NCBI GenBank assembly: GCA_033557685.1
Contig: JAWQRN010000161.1
Span: forward strand, 1 to 35,698
DNA length: 35,698 bases
Reading direction: 5' to 3'
Source: Sperchopsis tessellata
Taxonomy: Eukaryota > Arthropoda > Insecta > Coleoptera > Hydrophilidae
Positions 13,401-23,649 of this stretch are shown here, one piece after another. Positions within the stretch are counted from its first letter, which is position 1, and every line of letters begins with the position of its first letter. The notes under the pieces were generated by a model, which made no database searches, was not told the origin of the DNA, and saw only the letters and a program-made list of their open reading frames with translations. The position numbers and the translations under genes were made by a program.

Positions 13401-16400
13401 TTTTGTGTCGCCACGTGCCATCAAGTTTAGCGTTCCTACAGTGTTTTACATATCTCCTGTGTGTCCTGTCCTTTTTTCCTATAGGTGTAATTTCACTATA
13501 TGTGGACCTATCGCTGATCTACACATGGGTAAGTACTTATTGTTTATTCATATTCAGAGTCCCCTATTAATCTCGTGAAGTTCAGTTATTTATCATGCGT
13601 GTGTGGAGTACGTATTATAAATTCACGCGGTTTTACTTATTTATCAACAGTAGGTATACCACATTTTAGATTTATATGAATGGTATTTGTTCCTAATCAA
13701 AATTCAATGTGCTATGTTAATTGAGTTGGGTCTTCAGTTACTAAGAATAATACAGTAATTTAATTCAGATTCGATTGCTTTTGTTGTTTTTTAATTGGCT
13801 TCACAAATAATTTATATTGTCTCAAATTATCAGTTAGTCTTATAAAAGTTATACTTACGGGTCTTCTTTCTAGATATTAGCTAAGTACATATGCTCAGTA
13901 TCTAAATTTGTATGAGCCGATATGTAACAAGTAAAAATATCGAACCTTTCAATAGTAAAATATTTTATTTTATTGTGAAATAGAAATGAAAACAAAAAAA
14001 AACTAAACAAAACAAATTTGCGATTAATAAGAACTAAACCACATTATAATTGTCAAACTAAATAATTTATAACAAACTAGTGATTTTCAATGTTAACTGA
14101 AAGGAGCTAACCTACTTAAAAAAAAATATGCTTTTTACTTCCTTTATATGTATTTAAAAATATTACACTATAAAAAATGAAATCACATTTATTTGGTGCA
14201 AAATCAAGGATGGCACTTATAGAAGAGAATGTGAATTTTTCAAAAAATAATATAAGAAATGTGTTTTCTTGATTTTTCTTCAGAAAGATGCAATCAAATT
14301 ATTGTCATATATAATTGTAAAGCTAAAAAGACAATACATTTGTTTTGTATAAAATCAAAAATGGTGTCTGTAAGAAAATAAATGTGTTTTACAAAAATAA
14401 AAGTAAATAATAAAAAAGCAACACCACCGTATTTAGCAAAAGTGCCTTGAGAATGTTAACATTAAAACAAAAAATCTAAAAAAAAATGTTTTACTAATAT
14501 TGTTTTTTATTATTGCTACTTATGAATGAATATTCTCCTAGAAATTTAAATGGAGAATTTTCCAACACAAATTTTAGTGTTGCTACTAGTTTTACTTACC
14601 ATGTAACATGAAAATAGGTCCTGCACATTCCAGCATCACATCCAATGCATACACCTGTTCTTGCAAATCGCTCATCTTGACAAAGGCTACAGCTTTTTGC
14701 ACCCCATTTACTATACGGCATTTCAAAAAGGGTAACACTAGATAGACGATCAACTTCTCCAAATGCCACACCGGGAACATACAGTGCACAAACTAAATGC
14801 ACCCATTTCCCTACATCCGTTTCCTTGAAAATACCCCCAGAGTTTGGACATAATTCACATATCGGATTTTCAACTCCAGCCTTGCAAGCTTCACAGAACC
14901 AAGGAGCAGTAGGTGAAAGAGAATCAGTACTAGCAAGACTTGCTGAATCAGATATTCCATAACAGGCTTCATGTACTGTGACCCCACAGCTATCACATTC
15001 CACAATTTCATTAACCCCATCACTTTGGTCACCTAAGCAACCGCAACATATCATCACCTGGGCATCTTTTTCATTGAACTATAGACCAAAAGAAAATTTA
15101 GTACCGCAAGTATTAATATTATTTGTTTGCAGATTGAAAAAATAAACTAACCTTCAAGTTCTTGCCTGATTGTTGAGTTGCTTGTAGAATAACATCAGCT
15201 ACGGATAGTCCATCTGAAGGAAGATTTAGATTTTTCAACTCATCGATATCAGACTCAGAATCTTCCTCATCATCCTCACTACTTTCACTTTCTGTAACAT
15301 CAAATTTATAATCAAATTAAGTTCAAAGGCATGTTTAGATCTGTGATGTTTAAAAACCTTTTTCTTCTGCATTGCTATCTATGGAATCATCATCACTAAT
15401 TTCAGCATGATCCTCGATACGGAAATCTGAATCATCAGAACTTTCGCCAAGGTCAAAATCTAAAATAGATGCTTGTGTTTCGACAGGTTTTACTCGACGT
15501 TTCTTAGGATCTCTTTCAACTGTAACAATTAAGTTCATTATAGTCCCAAAATTAATGGTAATGATTTTGGATGTATTCTATTGAAATTATAGTTGAATCT
15601 GTAGTTAAAACACCAAATTGCTATTGTAAGTGGAAATTTTGGAAACAAACTGTTAAGGAATGAAGACCATAAGTCTCTTTATATGAGATTTAAGGATTAT
15701 GGGCACTGTATTTGAACTATTCCAATATGTACACCATTGTAATAATAATTGTAAAGTATAAAATCGATGAAACCAAAATTTATAACACAAGAAATAATTT
15801 CACCACAAAGAATCATTTTACTAAGAGGAAACCCAATTGTCCACGATTATTTTTAAATATTAACAAAAAACTTAATAATTTTTTTCTGTGTGAATTGGTT
15901 TTTTATAAAGTGCAAATGATAGTATCTTTTACTTTATATAATAAATTAAGGATATTTATTTGGAATTTTAATCATTTGAAAGAACATTTTCTCCATACAT
16001 ACCACAAACATTGGAGAATCCAGTCAGTTGCATATATGAAGGTATCTATCTATTCTACATAATAACAGCTGTAAAATAGAAGACAGTATGGGGAAACCTG
16101 CTACACTTTCAGGAAGTATTTCAGATAAAGAAGACTAGGTTACAAACAGAAATATACAGGTGTTTCCTAAGTAAGGTAACCAACTTAAGAAGGTATTTTC
16201 TCAAGCAATTTCATGGAGAAAAAGGCTTTCATATTCGTGATGCAGGGCATAGAAAATTTCGATTTAGTTAGGTTTTTATTTTTTAACTCCCACATTTTTC
16301 GGGATATTGTTTTAAAATTTGGTATACATATACCTTCTAGTAAGATCAGCTACACTACAGTAGTTTTACTGAAAATAATATACTGAGTATTATTTTTTGG

Positions 16401-19400
16401 GGCTTTGTGTATCCTTTTTCCCTTTCAAACTTTTTTGGTGGTGCACCACTAACCTTTGAAATTAGCTAATTTCTTAATTTGTTTAAAAACATTTTTGTCT
16501 TTCGAATGTTTGATATGGCAACATGGCAATTACAGATACCTAGGTAGACAGCTAATAGAAATGGTCCCGCATATGGCAGCAATAAAGTATATGTATTTGC
16601 AATTGACCATATGTTAGGAAATCTTGAATATAGACATTTGAAGAAAAATACCTCTCCAGGATATGATAATAAAAGTGCTTTGAGGTACTCATTAATACAG
16701 AAATTAAAAATGGTAACTACCCAAGATAATTAAGATATACATACACAAAGATGGTGCAAACAATATCCAAAGCAATTATATGCCGATAGTAAATCAACAA
16801 AATTATTTTCATCTCATACTGTATACAAGCTCACTGGAGCAGTGGCATAGCTAGTATTAAGCAGGGTTAAATGACAGTTAAGGAAATATGAAACATAGGG
16901 ACCCAGAGCAAGCTGGTATATTTGTAGTGTTCAGAACAAGACATATTTTTCATCAAACATTTTATTGAAAAGTAAAAGTATTTTATTGCTATTATAACAA
17001 TTATACATTAAGTTATTTACAACTAATTAAACTTGTTCAAGGTAAATATGAATAAAATTTTACACAAAATATCCATTACTTGTTGAATATAAATAAAATT
17101 GTTTCTCTAAGTTAGAAAACTGTGGGGTTGTATCAAGAACAAGGCGGGAGCCAGATTGAGGCAATGGGTGGTCTAATGTTGGAGTCCTAACAGTTTTTTA
17201 ATATAAGTTGTTAAACAGTGAATAGTTTTTTAAACTATTGAAATACATTTGAAAATAATTTTCAATTACCTACGAAGTTTTAACTAAAACCAATGGAGCG
17301 TCAAAAAGAAAATGGATAAAAAAAAGAAGAGAAATTAAAGAAAAATTAAAATTTAAAATTTTTTAATTTATGAAAATGGATCTACAAAAACTACAAGTGA
17401 TAATGCATCTACAGCTACTACAAGTGTATCAGAAAAGTTAATATCAGAAATGCAAAATATTTCTAATTCATGAAATGAAGTAGAAGGCGAAAGAAAAATT
17501 GAACAAGAACCAGAAGTAATAGAAATATTTGAAGCAGACTCAATACATTATATAAGTGACAATTTTTTCAATAAAAAAACAGCCTTTGAAACATAAATTC
17601 AGTACTAACGGAAGAAAATAAACAAATAATAGTTAGTTTGGGATCATGTAAGTCGAAAGGACTGTTTCCGAAACATATAAAACAGGAATTATTTGCAGAA
17701 AGTTATTATAGACTAAAAACAGTTATATTGATGGAAGATGGTTGTTATTCGTGCTAGCTATTTCCAACTTCAATATACTGGACAGAAGCTACGACAACTG
17801 GAAAAAGTCATAATTAAAAATATCACTTAATGAAAGTTTACAAGAACGTAGTAATGCTTACTGTGTATACGAAATGTGAGAGAAAAACAAATAAAAGATA
17901 AAGACCTTCAAGAAAAAATAAAACTAACTTTTGCAGTAAAGTATTTGACACTAGTAAATATAACGATCATGTTAGCCAAAACTAGTCAAACTTATATCCA
18001 AGTATGATATGATATTTATGAAAGACTGCATAAAAAAGGGCCAGATTAAATCCTTAAGTCCAAAAATTCAGAATGAACTAATCAATATAAAATATTTTGA
18101 AAAAATCTTGTTGAAAATTTTAATTCTGCTCATTTTTGTGCAATTATTATGGGTACTACTCAAGATATTAACAAAACTAATCAATTAAGTCATGTCTATA
18201 AATTTGTAGGTATTGAAAGCAATCCATATGGAATTCCATTCTCAATCAAATTTTGGTAATAAATGATTGCATTAAAAATGCTCCGGAAGCATCCAAAAAT
18301 ATTTGATACTATGGGGGGTATATTTAACTATTTTGGCTGTAGTTTGAATAGATGGGAAGAATCAACAACTACAATCAAACTGTTAAATCTCACACGATGA
18401 TCAGGACAAGTTACATAATTGTTGGCAGTTAACTTCAATATGTTGACATATTAAAAACTTTCACAGAAATAATACTTAAAAGCAATAAAAAAGAAAATTG
18501 TGTCGAACCGGTTAGATTAAAAAAAGTTAGTGACTGCCAGAATCATTAAGTATATAAGACATTATTTTACGAGGACAAATGAATTACATCTGGACAAGTT
18601 TAAATCAATGAAATGTGATAGTTGAGGGAGTGAAATTATAAAATAGCAGTTGGAAGATTGTGCGAGGATTTGGATTTTTACACGAAGACAATTTAAGATT
18701 TTAAATTTATATACAATACTCCTGGGAAGCTTTTGTAATTTGTTTGTAATAAAAAAAAAAAAAACAGATGGCACGCAAATAGCAGGCAGAGTAATATCTA
18801 ATAACTTCATACTAAAAGAAATCTTTGGACCTAGTCATACATGCATTTTTTGCATTGCTCATCTATCTAGCGAGTGATGTGTTCCAATTAATCATAGTAG
18901 TGACGTCACACAGTTAGCCAAAGTGTTTATTTCAAAGATTAAATTTAGCCACTAAATTTTTTTAAATAAAAATAAAACATTTGTTTATTACTCCACTTAT
19001 ATTCATAAACTAATTTGATTTTAAGTTACCTAGAGCTATTTTATAGACTTGTTGCCTTACTATTGATAGGGGAGAAAGGTTTGCAATATCTACTTTGCTA
19101 ATTTTTATGACAACTATGGAATGATGTACAAAAAGCTCGTTTCAGAGGATGCGTTATTGTTATACAAATACTTTATATAGTAATTCCACCATGTATGTAC
19201 ATACGGCATTAGAAACATTTTTTTAGTTGTAGGATTAGTATATAAATGGCAACAAACATTACTATAAAAAGAGTTGTCATTTTATTTCTGAGAGCAAGTT
19301 TTCACATTGCAAATATAAATGATGCATACACTATGTTTCAAGAAATATCATCTTTCATCAAAGCAACTGCATCCCCATGCAGCTTAGAAATGTATGTCAC

Positions 19401-21224
19401 AAAACTAGTATAAATTCAAAAAAGTAAAGCAGGAAGCAAGAAGAGTCGAGTGTGGAAGCAAATATACAAATATTATGCAGGTAAGGATTATTTGCATGAA
19501 GTGTTTTGTAAAATGAGAATAGACTGTTATTAATGAAACCCTAATATATGGGTGAAAAGAAATAAAAGCAGGGGTAGACGGACCACAAATGAGTTGTGCA
19601 CAGATATCTATGATAAAAATGACATAATGACCACTAGGAATAAATCAGTTTCCAACAAGTATTATAAAACTCAAGATAGAGAAAGAAGAAAACAAAAAAA
19701 AATGTGTATGTAAGCAGATTAAAGCACTATGAGCCTATATGTAATAGAAATGAAAGCAAAATAATTTCATTATCATATATCCTATATGAATACAAACGTG
19801 GTTTTATTGTAATTAGGAAAAAAAACTAAAGTGTTCCCTTCCAGGAGGGGCCGAGAACAGTTATAGGTTTTTGGCACTATGTGTATAATAAAGAATTCTA
19901 CTTAGTTTGAAACATTAAATGCGGTAACCTAATGCTGATGTATATGTTAGACTCAAGTTTAATAAACCCAAAACCTGTTGGTTAATAAGTGATGGGCGAA
20001 AGGGCATTTCCACAGGTCATATCAGAAATATAATCACTCAATATTGTATAAAAATCTGGCCAAATGTATTTATGACTATTGTTAATATTTAATTTGAATT
20101 GTATTGAAATAAAATATCTGCTTGTAGTGAAAAATGGCAAATTTTTACATTTTAGGTAATTTATAATTTAATTGGGTTTTCCTCTTGAACCTGTGCAGCC
20201 AACCTATTTTACACTGACCTTCATTGGTGTGTCAAATGTCCCAACATAGGGCCTGAGTAGGGAACTGTCTTCTTTATTCATAGAAATATACTTATACTAC
20301 ATCCTAACATAGAATATTGACTCCGATCCATAACCCCTTACAAAAGTTTAAGACCACATAAAAGTGTAAGCAAAGTAAAAAAACAAATAGTAATTAAAGC
20401 GGTATATTATATGAGCTAATGAAAGCACAGGTGGACATACTATTTATGGCCAACAAACTTTGAAAAGAAAATTATACATTAAATATTTAGTTCTGAAAAC
20501 AAATGCATGTAAGACTTCAAATCAAGAAAGCCTATTGTGATGATGTGGGTCATTTTGTGACAGAAAATTAAAAAAAAATCTTACATCTAGATTCAATATA
20601 TTATTTCTTACAAAAATATCTACAATTTACTTATACCCAAAGAAAACACATGGCCAAATGGGTAGTAAAGGATACTTTTGTATTAACTGTTACAATTTAT
20701 AAAAATACTAAGAAAAATAAGTTCAAGTAAACTCAACATAAATATACCTGAAAATATGTGAATTAATAATTAAAATCGCGAATTTTGTAATTAATACATA
20801 ATACGAAAATCACTAAAAATTATGAAAAATTTAGAAAGAATATCCTTAAATGTGAAGGATGTCAATCATTAACATAATTTGCGTTTAAAAAAAAAGTTGT
20901 AAGAGGTGTGTCCATTTTGGTTAAGGTAATATATTTAATGATTTTCATTTTGTTTTTGCCATATAAAATACAAAAACAACACTTTTACGTACTTGAACTC
21001 ATTGTTGAAATTGTTTTCTTGTCATCATAACCTCACATCACAATAGTAACGCCGATATGGCGACGGTACAGCCACGCGTAAAAGCTTGTATCGATTTTAA
21101 AAATAAACTACAACTAAAACCGGGAAAAATGAAAATTTGAATCGATTCTGTTTTCGTTGATTTACTCACTCGCTGTTTTTATGATGAAGTCGATATCCTC
21201 AGCATCTTCTAAATGGGATGTCAT
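3816..21224 (-). CDS. PHF14: PHF14-like PHD-finger chromatin protein (8 exons, 3' end not found)
   Basis: Joining minus-strand exons 21224-21170, 15519-15358, 15291-15152, 15078-14600, 5998-5724, 5667-5363, 5275-5008 and 4441-3816 gives 2310 nt (770 codons) with matching phase at every junction and GT-AG borders. The protein has a short N-terminus, a KRRVKP motif followed by an acidic SSDDSDF stretch, PHD1 (starts ICCGCLGD), an ePHD (CELCPNSGGIFKETD, WVHLVCALYVPGVAFG, CDAGMC, FHVTCA), a helical middle region and a third PHD (CGICRQRRDQHLLAKCDTC). This order and these motifs are those of PHF14, a nuclear histone-reading protein; the identification is by family memory. The last exon ends at a good GTAAGC donor, so the coding region continues, and the fourth PHD of vertebrate PHF14 was not found in 1-3815. 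Introns 1 and 4 are 5.7 and 8.6 kb and packed with transposon debris. Confidence 0.93.
5008..5275 (-). CDS. PHF14: PHF14 exon 7 (linker)
   Basis: It continues the coiled-coil segment (LVKENADDTKTNIGLKQTI), then a proline-rich linker (VTRAPQPMMVPTAAALKMG) ending SSHAKQ. No domain is recognised; the family is poorly conserved here. The acceptor is AATTGCAG and the donor is at 5007. Length 268 nt, phase 0 in and phase 1 out. Confidence 0.88.
5363..5667 (-). CDS. PHF14: PHF14 exon 6 (helical middle region)
   Basis: With the preceding base it reads VPTQKMPRLLTTSASACRQL and then KAELMGI, matching the conserved PHF14 motif in which LTSSASA and KAELMGI follow a WVP motif. The C-terminal half is likely coiled coil (repeated L, E and K, ending NKYDE). 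The acceptor is TTTTTGTAG and the donor GTATGT at 5362. Confidence 0.94.
5724..5998 (-). CDS. PHF14: PHF14 exon 5 (end of ePHD and basic region)
   Basis: It completes the split cysteine, then reads AQREGYLSEAHSEEVDQADP, FYAHCKLHSD and the basic RKRKRNYLALQ, the conserved segment after the PHF14 ePHD. It ends KTEPW before a GTAAAC donor (5723). Length 275 nt, phase 2 in and phase 1 out. It follows an 8.6 kb intron. Confidence 0.95.
6514..7625 (+). pseudogene. Tigger/pogo transposase pseudogene (DDE_1 family)
   Basis: Fragments in all three frames follow the order of a pogo/Tigger transposase: psq-like HTH, CENPB-like DNA-binding part (GWFKRFKIRAELHNIKMTRE), then the DDE_1 catalytic core. The VDNAPA aspartate and the LPPNTTSLLQPMDQ signature are preserved. 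At least a dozen stops interrupt it. Confidence 0.78.
7995..8640 (-). mobile_element. 3' end of a LINE (Jockey/CR1-type) inserted in the Tigger element
   Basis: Read on the minus strand, about 8420-8225 encodes NIHIDYKMTNIGRNNILQRS, then MRTFNELPKVIS and HAFSKALKRKIL. This matches the usual C-terminus of LINE ORF2 proteins (FNxLPxxI followed by FKxxLKxxL). The 3' end is a TAAAA-type tail at 8032-7995. It is fragmentary and lies between the Tigger transposase and its 3' inverted repeat. Confidence 0.65.
9729..11975 (+). mobile_element. Decayed LINE ORF2 (reverse transcriptase) pseudogene
   Basis: Multiple short frames follow the order of a LINE polymerase. About 10650 gives GLKNGIHCAHLQEG (PIFKKGD-like block), 10840-10900 gives KKIMSIVWIWKGV, 11145-11170 keeps the LLLADDMLL-type active-site region, 11280-11525 gives HTIMNGEEDLEQVRLFKYLE, and 11830-11930 gives SLAEDRERWRRMWRTSLQDD with YHHKLETP, the usual LINE C-terminus. 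Stops and frameshifts throughout. A 28-bp tandem duplication lies near 11191-11243. Confidence 0.75.
11191..11243. repeat. 28-bp tandem duplication inside the LINE relic
   Basis: CAACTTAATGTTGATTGATT plus the following GGGG run (11191-11218) is repeated at 11219-11243 with one or two changes. It is a local duplication after decay of the LINE. Confidence 0.7.
12640..13200 (-). pseudogene. Mariner/IS630-type DDE_3 transposase pseudogene
   Basis: Read on the minus strand: IVWTDERRFINNGLFN (about 13053-13000, first catalytic aspartate), then FHQDGVPAHNS (about 12877-12845, second aspartate), TDGLGQMGL, and RLLGHIKNKFYS (about 12752). This is the order seen in insect mariner-like transposases. 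Stops and frameshifts interrupt it. Confidence 0.7.
14185..14410. repeat. Diverged subterminal direct repeats
   Basis: Two similar units, about 14187-14280 and 14335-14405, share the order ATTTG-GT--AAAATCAA--ATGG then GTAAGAAA or TAGAAGA and a GTG-TTTT run. They lie in the right arm of the mariner-like element. Confidence 0.4.
14600..15078 (-). CDS. PHF14: PHF14 exon 4 (PHD1 and most of the ePHD)
   Basis: This is the main zinc-finger exon, 479 nt. It carries the complete PHD1 (ICCGCLGD, ECDSCGVTVHEACYG, PWFCEAC) and the ePHD from CELCPNSGG through WVHLVCALYVPGVAFG, CSLC, RFARTGVCIGCDAGMC and YFHVT. The cysteine and histidine zinc ligands appear intact. The final Cys codon is split: TG lies here before a GTAAGT donor (14599), and T is the first base of exon 5. 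Confidence 0.97.
15152..15291 (-). CDS. PHF14: PHF14 exon 3 (acidic linker before PHD1)
   Basis: It begins with an acidic run (ESESSEDDEEDSESD) and continues ELKNLNLPSDGLSVADVI. The acceptor is GTTACAG and the donor GTTAGT at 15151. Length 140 nt, entering in phase 1 and leaving in phase 0, which matches both neighbours. Confidence 0.85.
15358..15519 (-). CDS. PHF14: PHF14 exon 2 (acidic N-terminal region)
   Basis: It encodes ERDPKKRRVKPVETQ, then an aspartate/glutamate/serine-rich stretch (ESSDDSDFRIEDHAEISDDD). The vertebrate protein has a similar KRRQVKP and SSDDSDF start. The acceptor is TTACAG. The donor is a weak GTTTTT at 15357. Length 162 nt, phases 1 to 1. Confidence 0.85.
15712..16060 (+). 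mobile_element. Possible LINE ORF2 C-terminal fragment
   Basis: The frame at 15712-16059 contains YNTRNNFTTKNHFTKRK, then FTLYNKL and FNHLKEHFLHTY, a pattern like the C-terminal tail of LINE ORF2 proteins (YNTRxxx, then LYNxLP, then FKxxLKxxL). The frame is AT-rich and this could be chance. It lies in PHF14 intron 1. Confidence 0.4.
16080..17280. other. Intron sequence, no gene recognised
   Basis: AT-rich intron 1 of PHF14 with no sustained coding frame. A segment near 16155 (CAGGTGTTTCCTAAGTAAGG) looks like the end of some repeat but was not identified. Confidence 0.4.
17290..18560 (+). pseudogene. Decayed hAT-type (ZMYM1-like) transposase
   Basis: Frames on the plus strand give NASTATTSVSEKLISEMQNI, SLGSCKSKGLFPKHIKQELF, AESYYRLKTVILMEDG, and later GLNRWEESTTTIKLLN. 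The order of a low-complexity leader, a short polar motif, GPxxxxFP-type and ETRWExR-like segments resembles the ZMYM1-like transposases of hAT elements. Stops every 20-40 codons. The assignment is from memory and moderate. Confidence 0.45.
18811..21040. other. Long intron stretch, nothing recognised
   Basis: Part of PHF14 intron 1. It is AT-rich, with short frames and homopolymer runs and no coding or RNA feature I can support. Confidence 0.4.
21170..21224 (-). CDS. PHF14: PHF14 exon 1 (start codon exon)
   Basis: The ATG is at 21224-21222, with an in-frame TGA upstream at 21242-21240, so this is the first possible start in that frame. It encodes MTSHLEDAEDIDFIIKTA plus one base and ends at a strong GTGAGT donor (21169). 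The single leftover base A joins TT of the next exon to make isoleucine, giving IERDPKKRRVKP at the junction, which resembles the N-terminus of PHF14 proteins. The exon is short and was chosen on phase and donor quality, so it is somewhat less certain than the PHD exons. Confidence 0.75.
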
Positions 21225-21689
21225 TTTTATTTTTTGTGGTCAACCGCCGAATATCTATGAAAACCTTAGCGATCAACCCTTGCAGGTATCTCGGCTCGTG
21301 GGACTATCTGCAGAAATTTGAATTGACGTTACTTCACAGATCAAATAGGTAGGAATGAGGCGATATGATTGAGTTTAATATGATTCGTAAAAAGAACTAG
21401 AGTGTTAAAAATGAGACAAATATTAAATAAGAATTTGTATAGAATAAATATGACATGTGTCAATTGAATAATTCCCGCTCATCTAATAATATTAATGACA
21501 CACATACACACACATATTTAACGTTCCCGTATGTGTTGACATTATGGTATTATTATTATTGAGAATGTACAGTCAGGCATAAAGTAAGGGTAAATAACCG
21601 ATGATTTTTCAAATTCTTTCATAGTTCAGTGTTTTTGCTTTATCGGGTAAATAGTTCAATCGTCGTGTTTGTGTGTGGGCACTTATGAA

Positions 21690-21722
21690 TTATGGACGTT
21701 TCGGCTGACATCATCATTGTAA
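21690..21722 (-). ncRNA. Hammerhead-like GATGATGTC..GAAACGTCC motif
   Basis: Read on the minus strand, 21719-21694 is CAATGATGATGTCAGCCGAA followed by ACGTCC. It has the TGATGA and GAAAC core words of a hammerhead ribozyme, as found at ends of Penelope-like elements, but the first core C is A and no convincing stem II is visible. Likely a fossil. Confidence 0.35.
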
Positions 21723-22289
21723 TATATTCTTTTGGAATATTTATAAACAAATTAGCAAGAAATATCATTAAAGCCACTGCTAAGAATATCTAATTTGCAG
21801 GGTGTAATTTAAGTAAATAGTTAAGGTTTAATAATATAAAATGGTCTTACAGTAAGTCTACCTTACTTATTAAATAGATTTTATTTATATTTTGCTAAAA
21901 ATCAATCAAATTATTGATGATCGATATAATGGATTTCTAAATTAAACAGTACTTCATCTAATACTCCCTGCTGTTTAACCCTTGTGTACGCTACCTCCAA
22001 AGAATTCTTTTAGTTCTACTAAATATTTTGATGCCGGTGGTCATCTATCTTTTTATGTTGGTGTTTTCGTTTTTTGTAATGTATCTATAAAAGACTATTT
22101 ACTGTACACTTTATATTATATTTACAATTTAACTTATCGCTTCAAAGGATACAAACAGAATGCTTAAATATAAAGAGTTGACTGCTTAGCTAGGTGTTGC
22201 TCTTACCAACTTGACATATCTATGGATATCACATTTTTCATATGGTATAAATAATTATTTTAATAGTCTGATTACATATATGCTTCCAC

Positions 22290-22990
22290 CAAAGGATTAT
22301 GAGAAAAGCTTCTCTCATATTTAAATGTTGTTTTCTCATAAATCCCGAGTGAAACATATCTGCTGAGCTGTATGGTTGGAAAGGTTTAAGTCTAAATCCT
22401 CTTGAGTTTTATAATGTTTATATAATCGCCATTATTTTGTCTATTCAAAATAAAGTGGAATTTGTGTCTTTAGTTTTCTCTGTTGTTGTAGCTTTCAAGT
22501 TGTATTCCATTAATAGATCCTCAAACTTTGCAGTGTATCTGTTGTGTGTTTCAAGATCTAGGTTGAAGTCGCTATATATACACACTTTATAATCTCACAC
22601 TGTAGCACTAAAACATCAAGAATCTGCTGGAGTATGTTGAGGAAAACCAATTGATCTCACATATATATTGAGCATAATGGTTAGTAGTTGTAATTTAATT
22701 TTGGAAATGGATACAAGCAGTTAGAAGTTCAGCACAACTACACTAATAGTTTGGGACAATAAATTGTAATATATATATTTTTAAACCAAAATTAAAGTGG
22801 TCTATAATACTTAGAACAATTATGTTTACACTATGAAAATGATCCACTTAACATCGAACTTTGATTTCTATTTATGCCAGATTATCATGCTGTGCATAAC
22901 TCCTGTAGTATAAAGATGCCATGTAGTAACCCTCAATATAATTGGACGCTTCCTCTCCTTGTCAATGCTCTATAACCACCATGATATCTG
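22290..22990 (-). mobile_element. LINE endonuclease-domain fragment
   Basis: On the minus strand, about 22980-22870 reads VVIEH, EEASNYIEGYYMASLYYRS and about 22580-22430 reads DFNLDLETHNRYTAKFEDLL, then MEYNLKATTTEKTKDTNSTL. These match the order of LINE apurinic endonuclease motifs (CLTEHW block, then GDFN block, then the SCID-type region). Stops are present. Confidence 0.65.
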
Positions 22991-23299
22991 AAGTAACATC
23001 ATTCGTGTTAGCAACTAATTGAATTTCTTTTGTTTTATTTCTGAAACTTGGTATGTTTGAATGTAATACTTAAAATATATCATTTTGTTTTAATATAACA
23101 TTATTTTTTTTTACTTCAAAGAGAATATAAGTCCGTAATTAAGCAGAACAGAAGTTTTTAAATAAGAAGAAACACTTGCCATGATGTCAAAAAACATGTC
23201 AATTATTTTTTTATCTTAATAGTTTTTTCATATAATTATTTATATTTATGTTTGTTTAGTTTTATGGTATGGTTTTATTCAAATTTTCATTTCTTTTAG

Positions 23300-23649
23300 C
23301 ATTTATCATAAAAAAAGAAGAGGCAAATAATCTCACGAAAAAGAAAAAAGGTATTAAAGGCCGTAAGAAATCCTCAAAAAAGAGCAATAAATCTTCTAAA
23401 AAGAAGAATGGAAAATCTTCTAAAAATTCCAGTGGGAAATCCGCAAAAAGCAGCAAAAGTAAGAAGAAATCAAAAAAAAAAGGTAAAAATAGGAAGCGCA
23501 ATGATGGCAGCCAAACATCAATTGTGGAAAAACCAAAATATATACTAGAATCAACTAATCCTATTGGGTTTGCTCATATTGAGTATAAAATAATTCCAAA
23601 TGGTCCAAAGCAATTTATAGATGTGATATGTTGGGAAAAAGTTGGAAAG
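23300..23649 (+). CDS. CFAP92-like exon A (first lysine-rich tract, DUF4550-like start)
   Basis: Acceptor TTCTTTTAG at 23299. Roughly residues 3-70 are a lysine/serine tract (KKGRKKSSKKSNKSS type) followed by RNRKR-like basic residues and EKPKYILESTNPIGF. The exon then reads AHIEYKIIPNGPKQ and IDVICWEKVGK up to a GTTTGT donor (23650). The frame stays open upstream to an ATG at 23269, but that stretch is the pyrimidine tract of the intron, so I prefer the acceptor over that start. Confidence 0.75.

Larger units (their letters stand above)
12240..14500 (-). mobile_element. Mariner-type DNA transposon relic with long imperfect inverted arms
   Basis: The reverse complement of 14440-14480 (AACATTCTCAAGGCACTTTTG) resembles 12280-12300 (AACATTTCAAGGCACTTTTT), and a CTTGTAGGCGCCAC stretch at 12325 resembles the complement of the 14200 and 14355 repeats. 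A transposase relic lies between on the minus strand. The arms are AT-rich and diverged, so the exact ends are not fixed. Confidence 0.5.
21225..23299. promoter_or_regulatory. Divergent intergenic region between PHF14 and the CFAP92-like gene
   Basis: The two genes are transcribed away from each other here. Immediately upstream of the PHF14 start (21225-21345) the sequence is less AT-rich and contains several CpGs, as expected for its 5' UTR and promoter. No TATA box or initiator was assigned. A CA-rich microsatellite lies near 21498-21520. The first exon of the plus-strand gene should lie here or nearby, but no phase-1 donor preceded by a clear coding stretch was found. LINE and Penelope-like fragments occupy parts of it. 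Confidence 0.45.

Noticed and set aside
13382..13578. Open frames ending near a GTAAGT (CGPIADLHMG)
   Set aside because: No family match and no partner exon; too weak to call a gene.
18562..18877. Overlapping 75-82 codon frames on both strands
   Set aside because: AT-rich chance frames with a poly-A run in the middle.
21057..21140. Short frame starting MATVQPRVKACIDF as a first exon of the plus-strand gene
   Set aside because: No convincing phase-1 donor, and it overlaps PHF14 intron 1 near exon 1; composition alone is not enough.
21843..21853. ATG plus a strong GTAAGT donor as a mini first exon
   Set aside because: It would leave phase 2, but exon A needs phase 1.
23269..23299. ATG at 23269 as the start of the CFAP92-like gene
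   Set aside because: The stretch ATG to 23299 is a pyrimidine tract with a good AG acceptor, so it looks like intron end. Not fully excluded.
23262..23501. 79-codon minus-strand frame rich in phenylalanine
   Set aside because: Antisense of the lysine-rich exon A.
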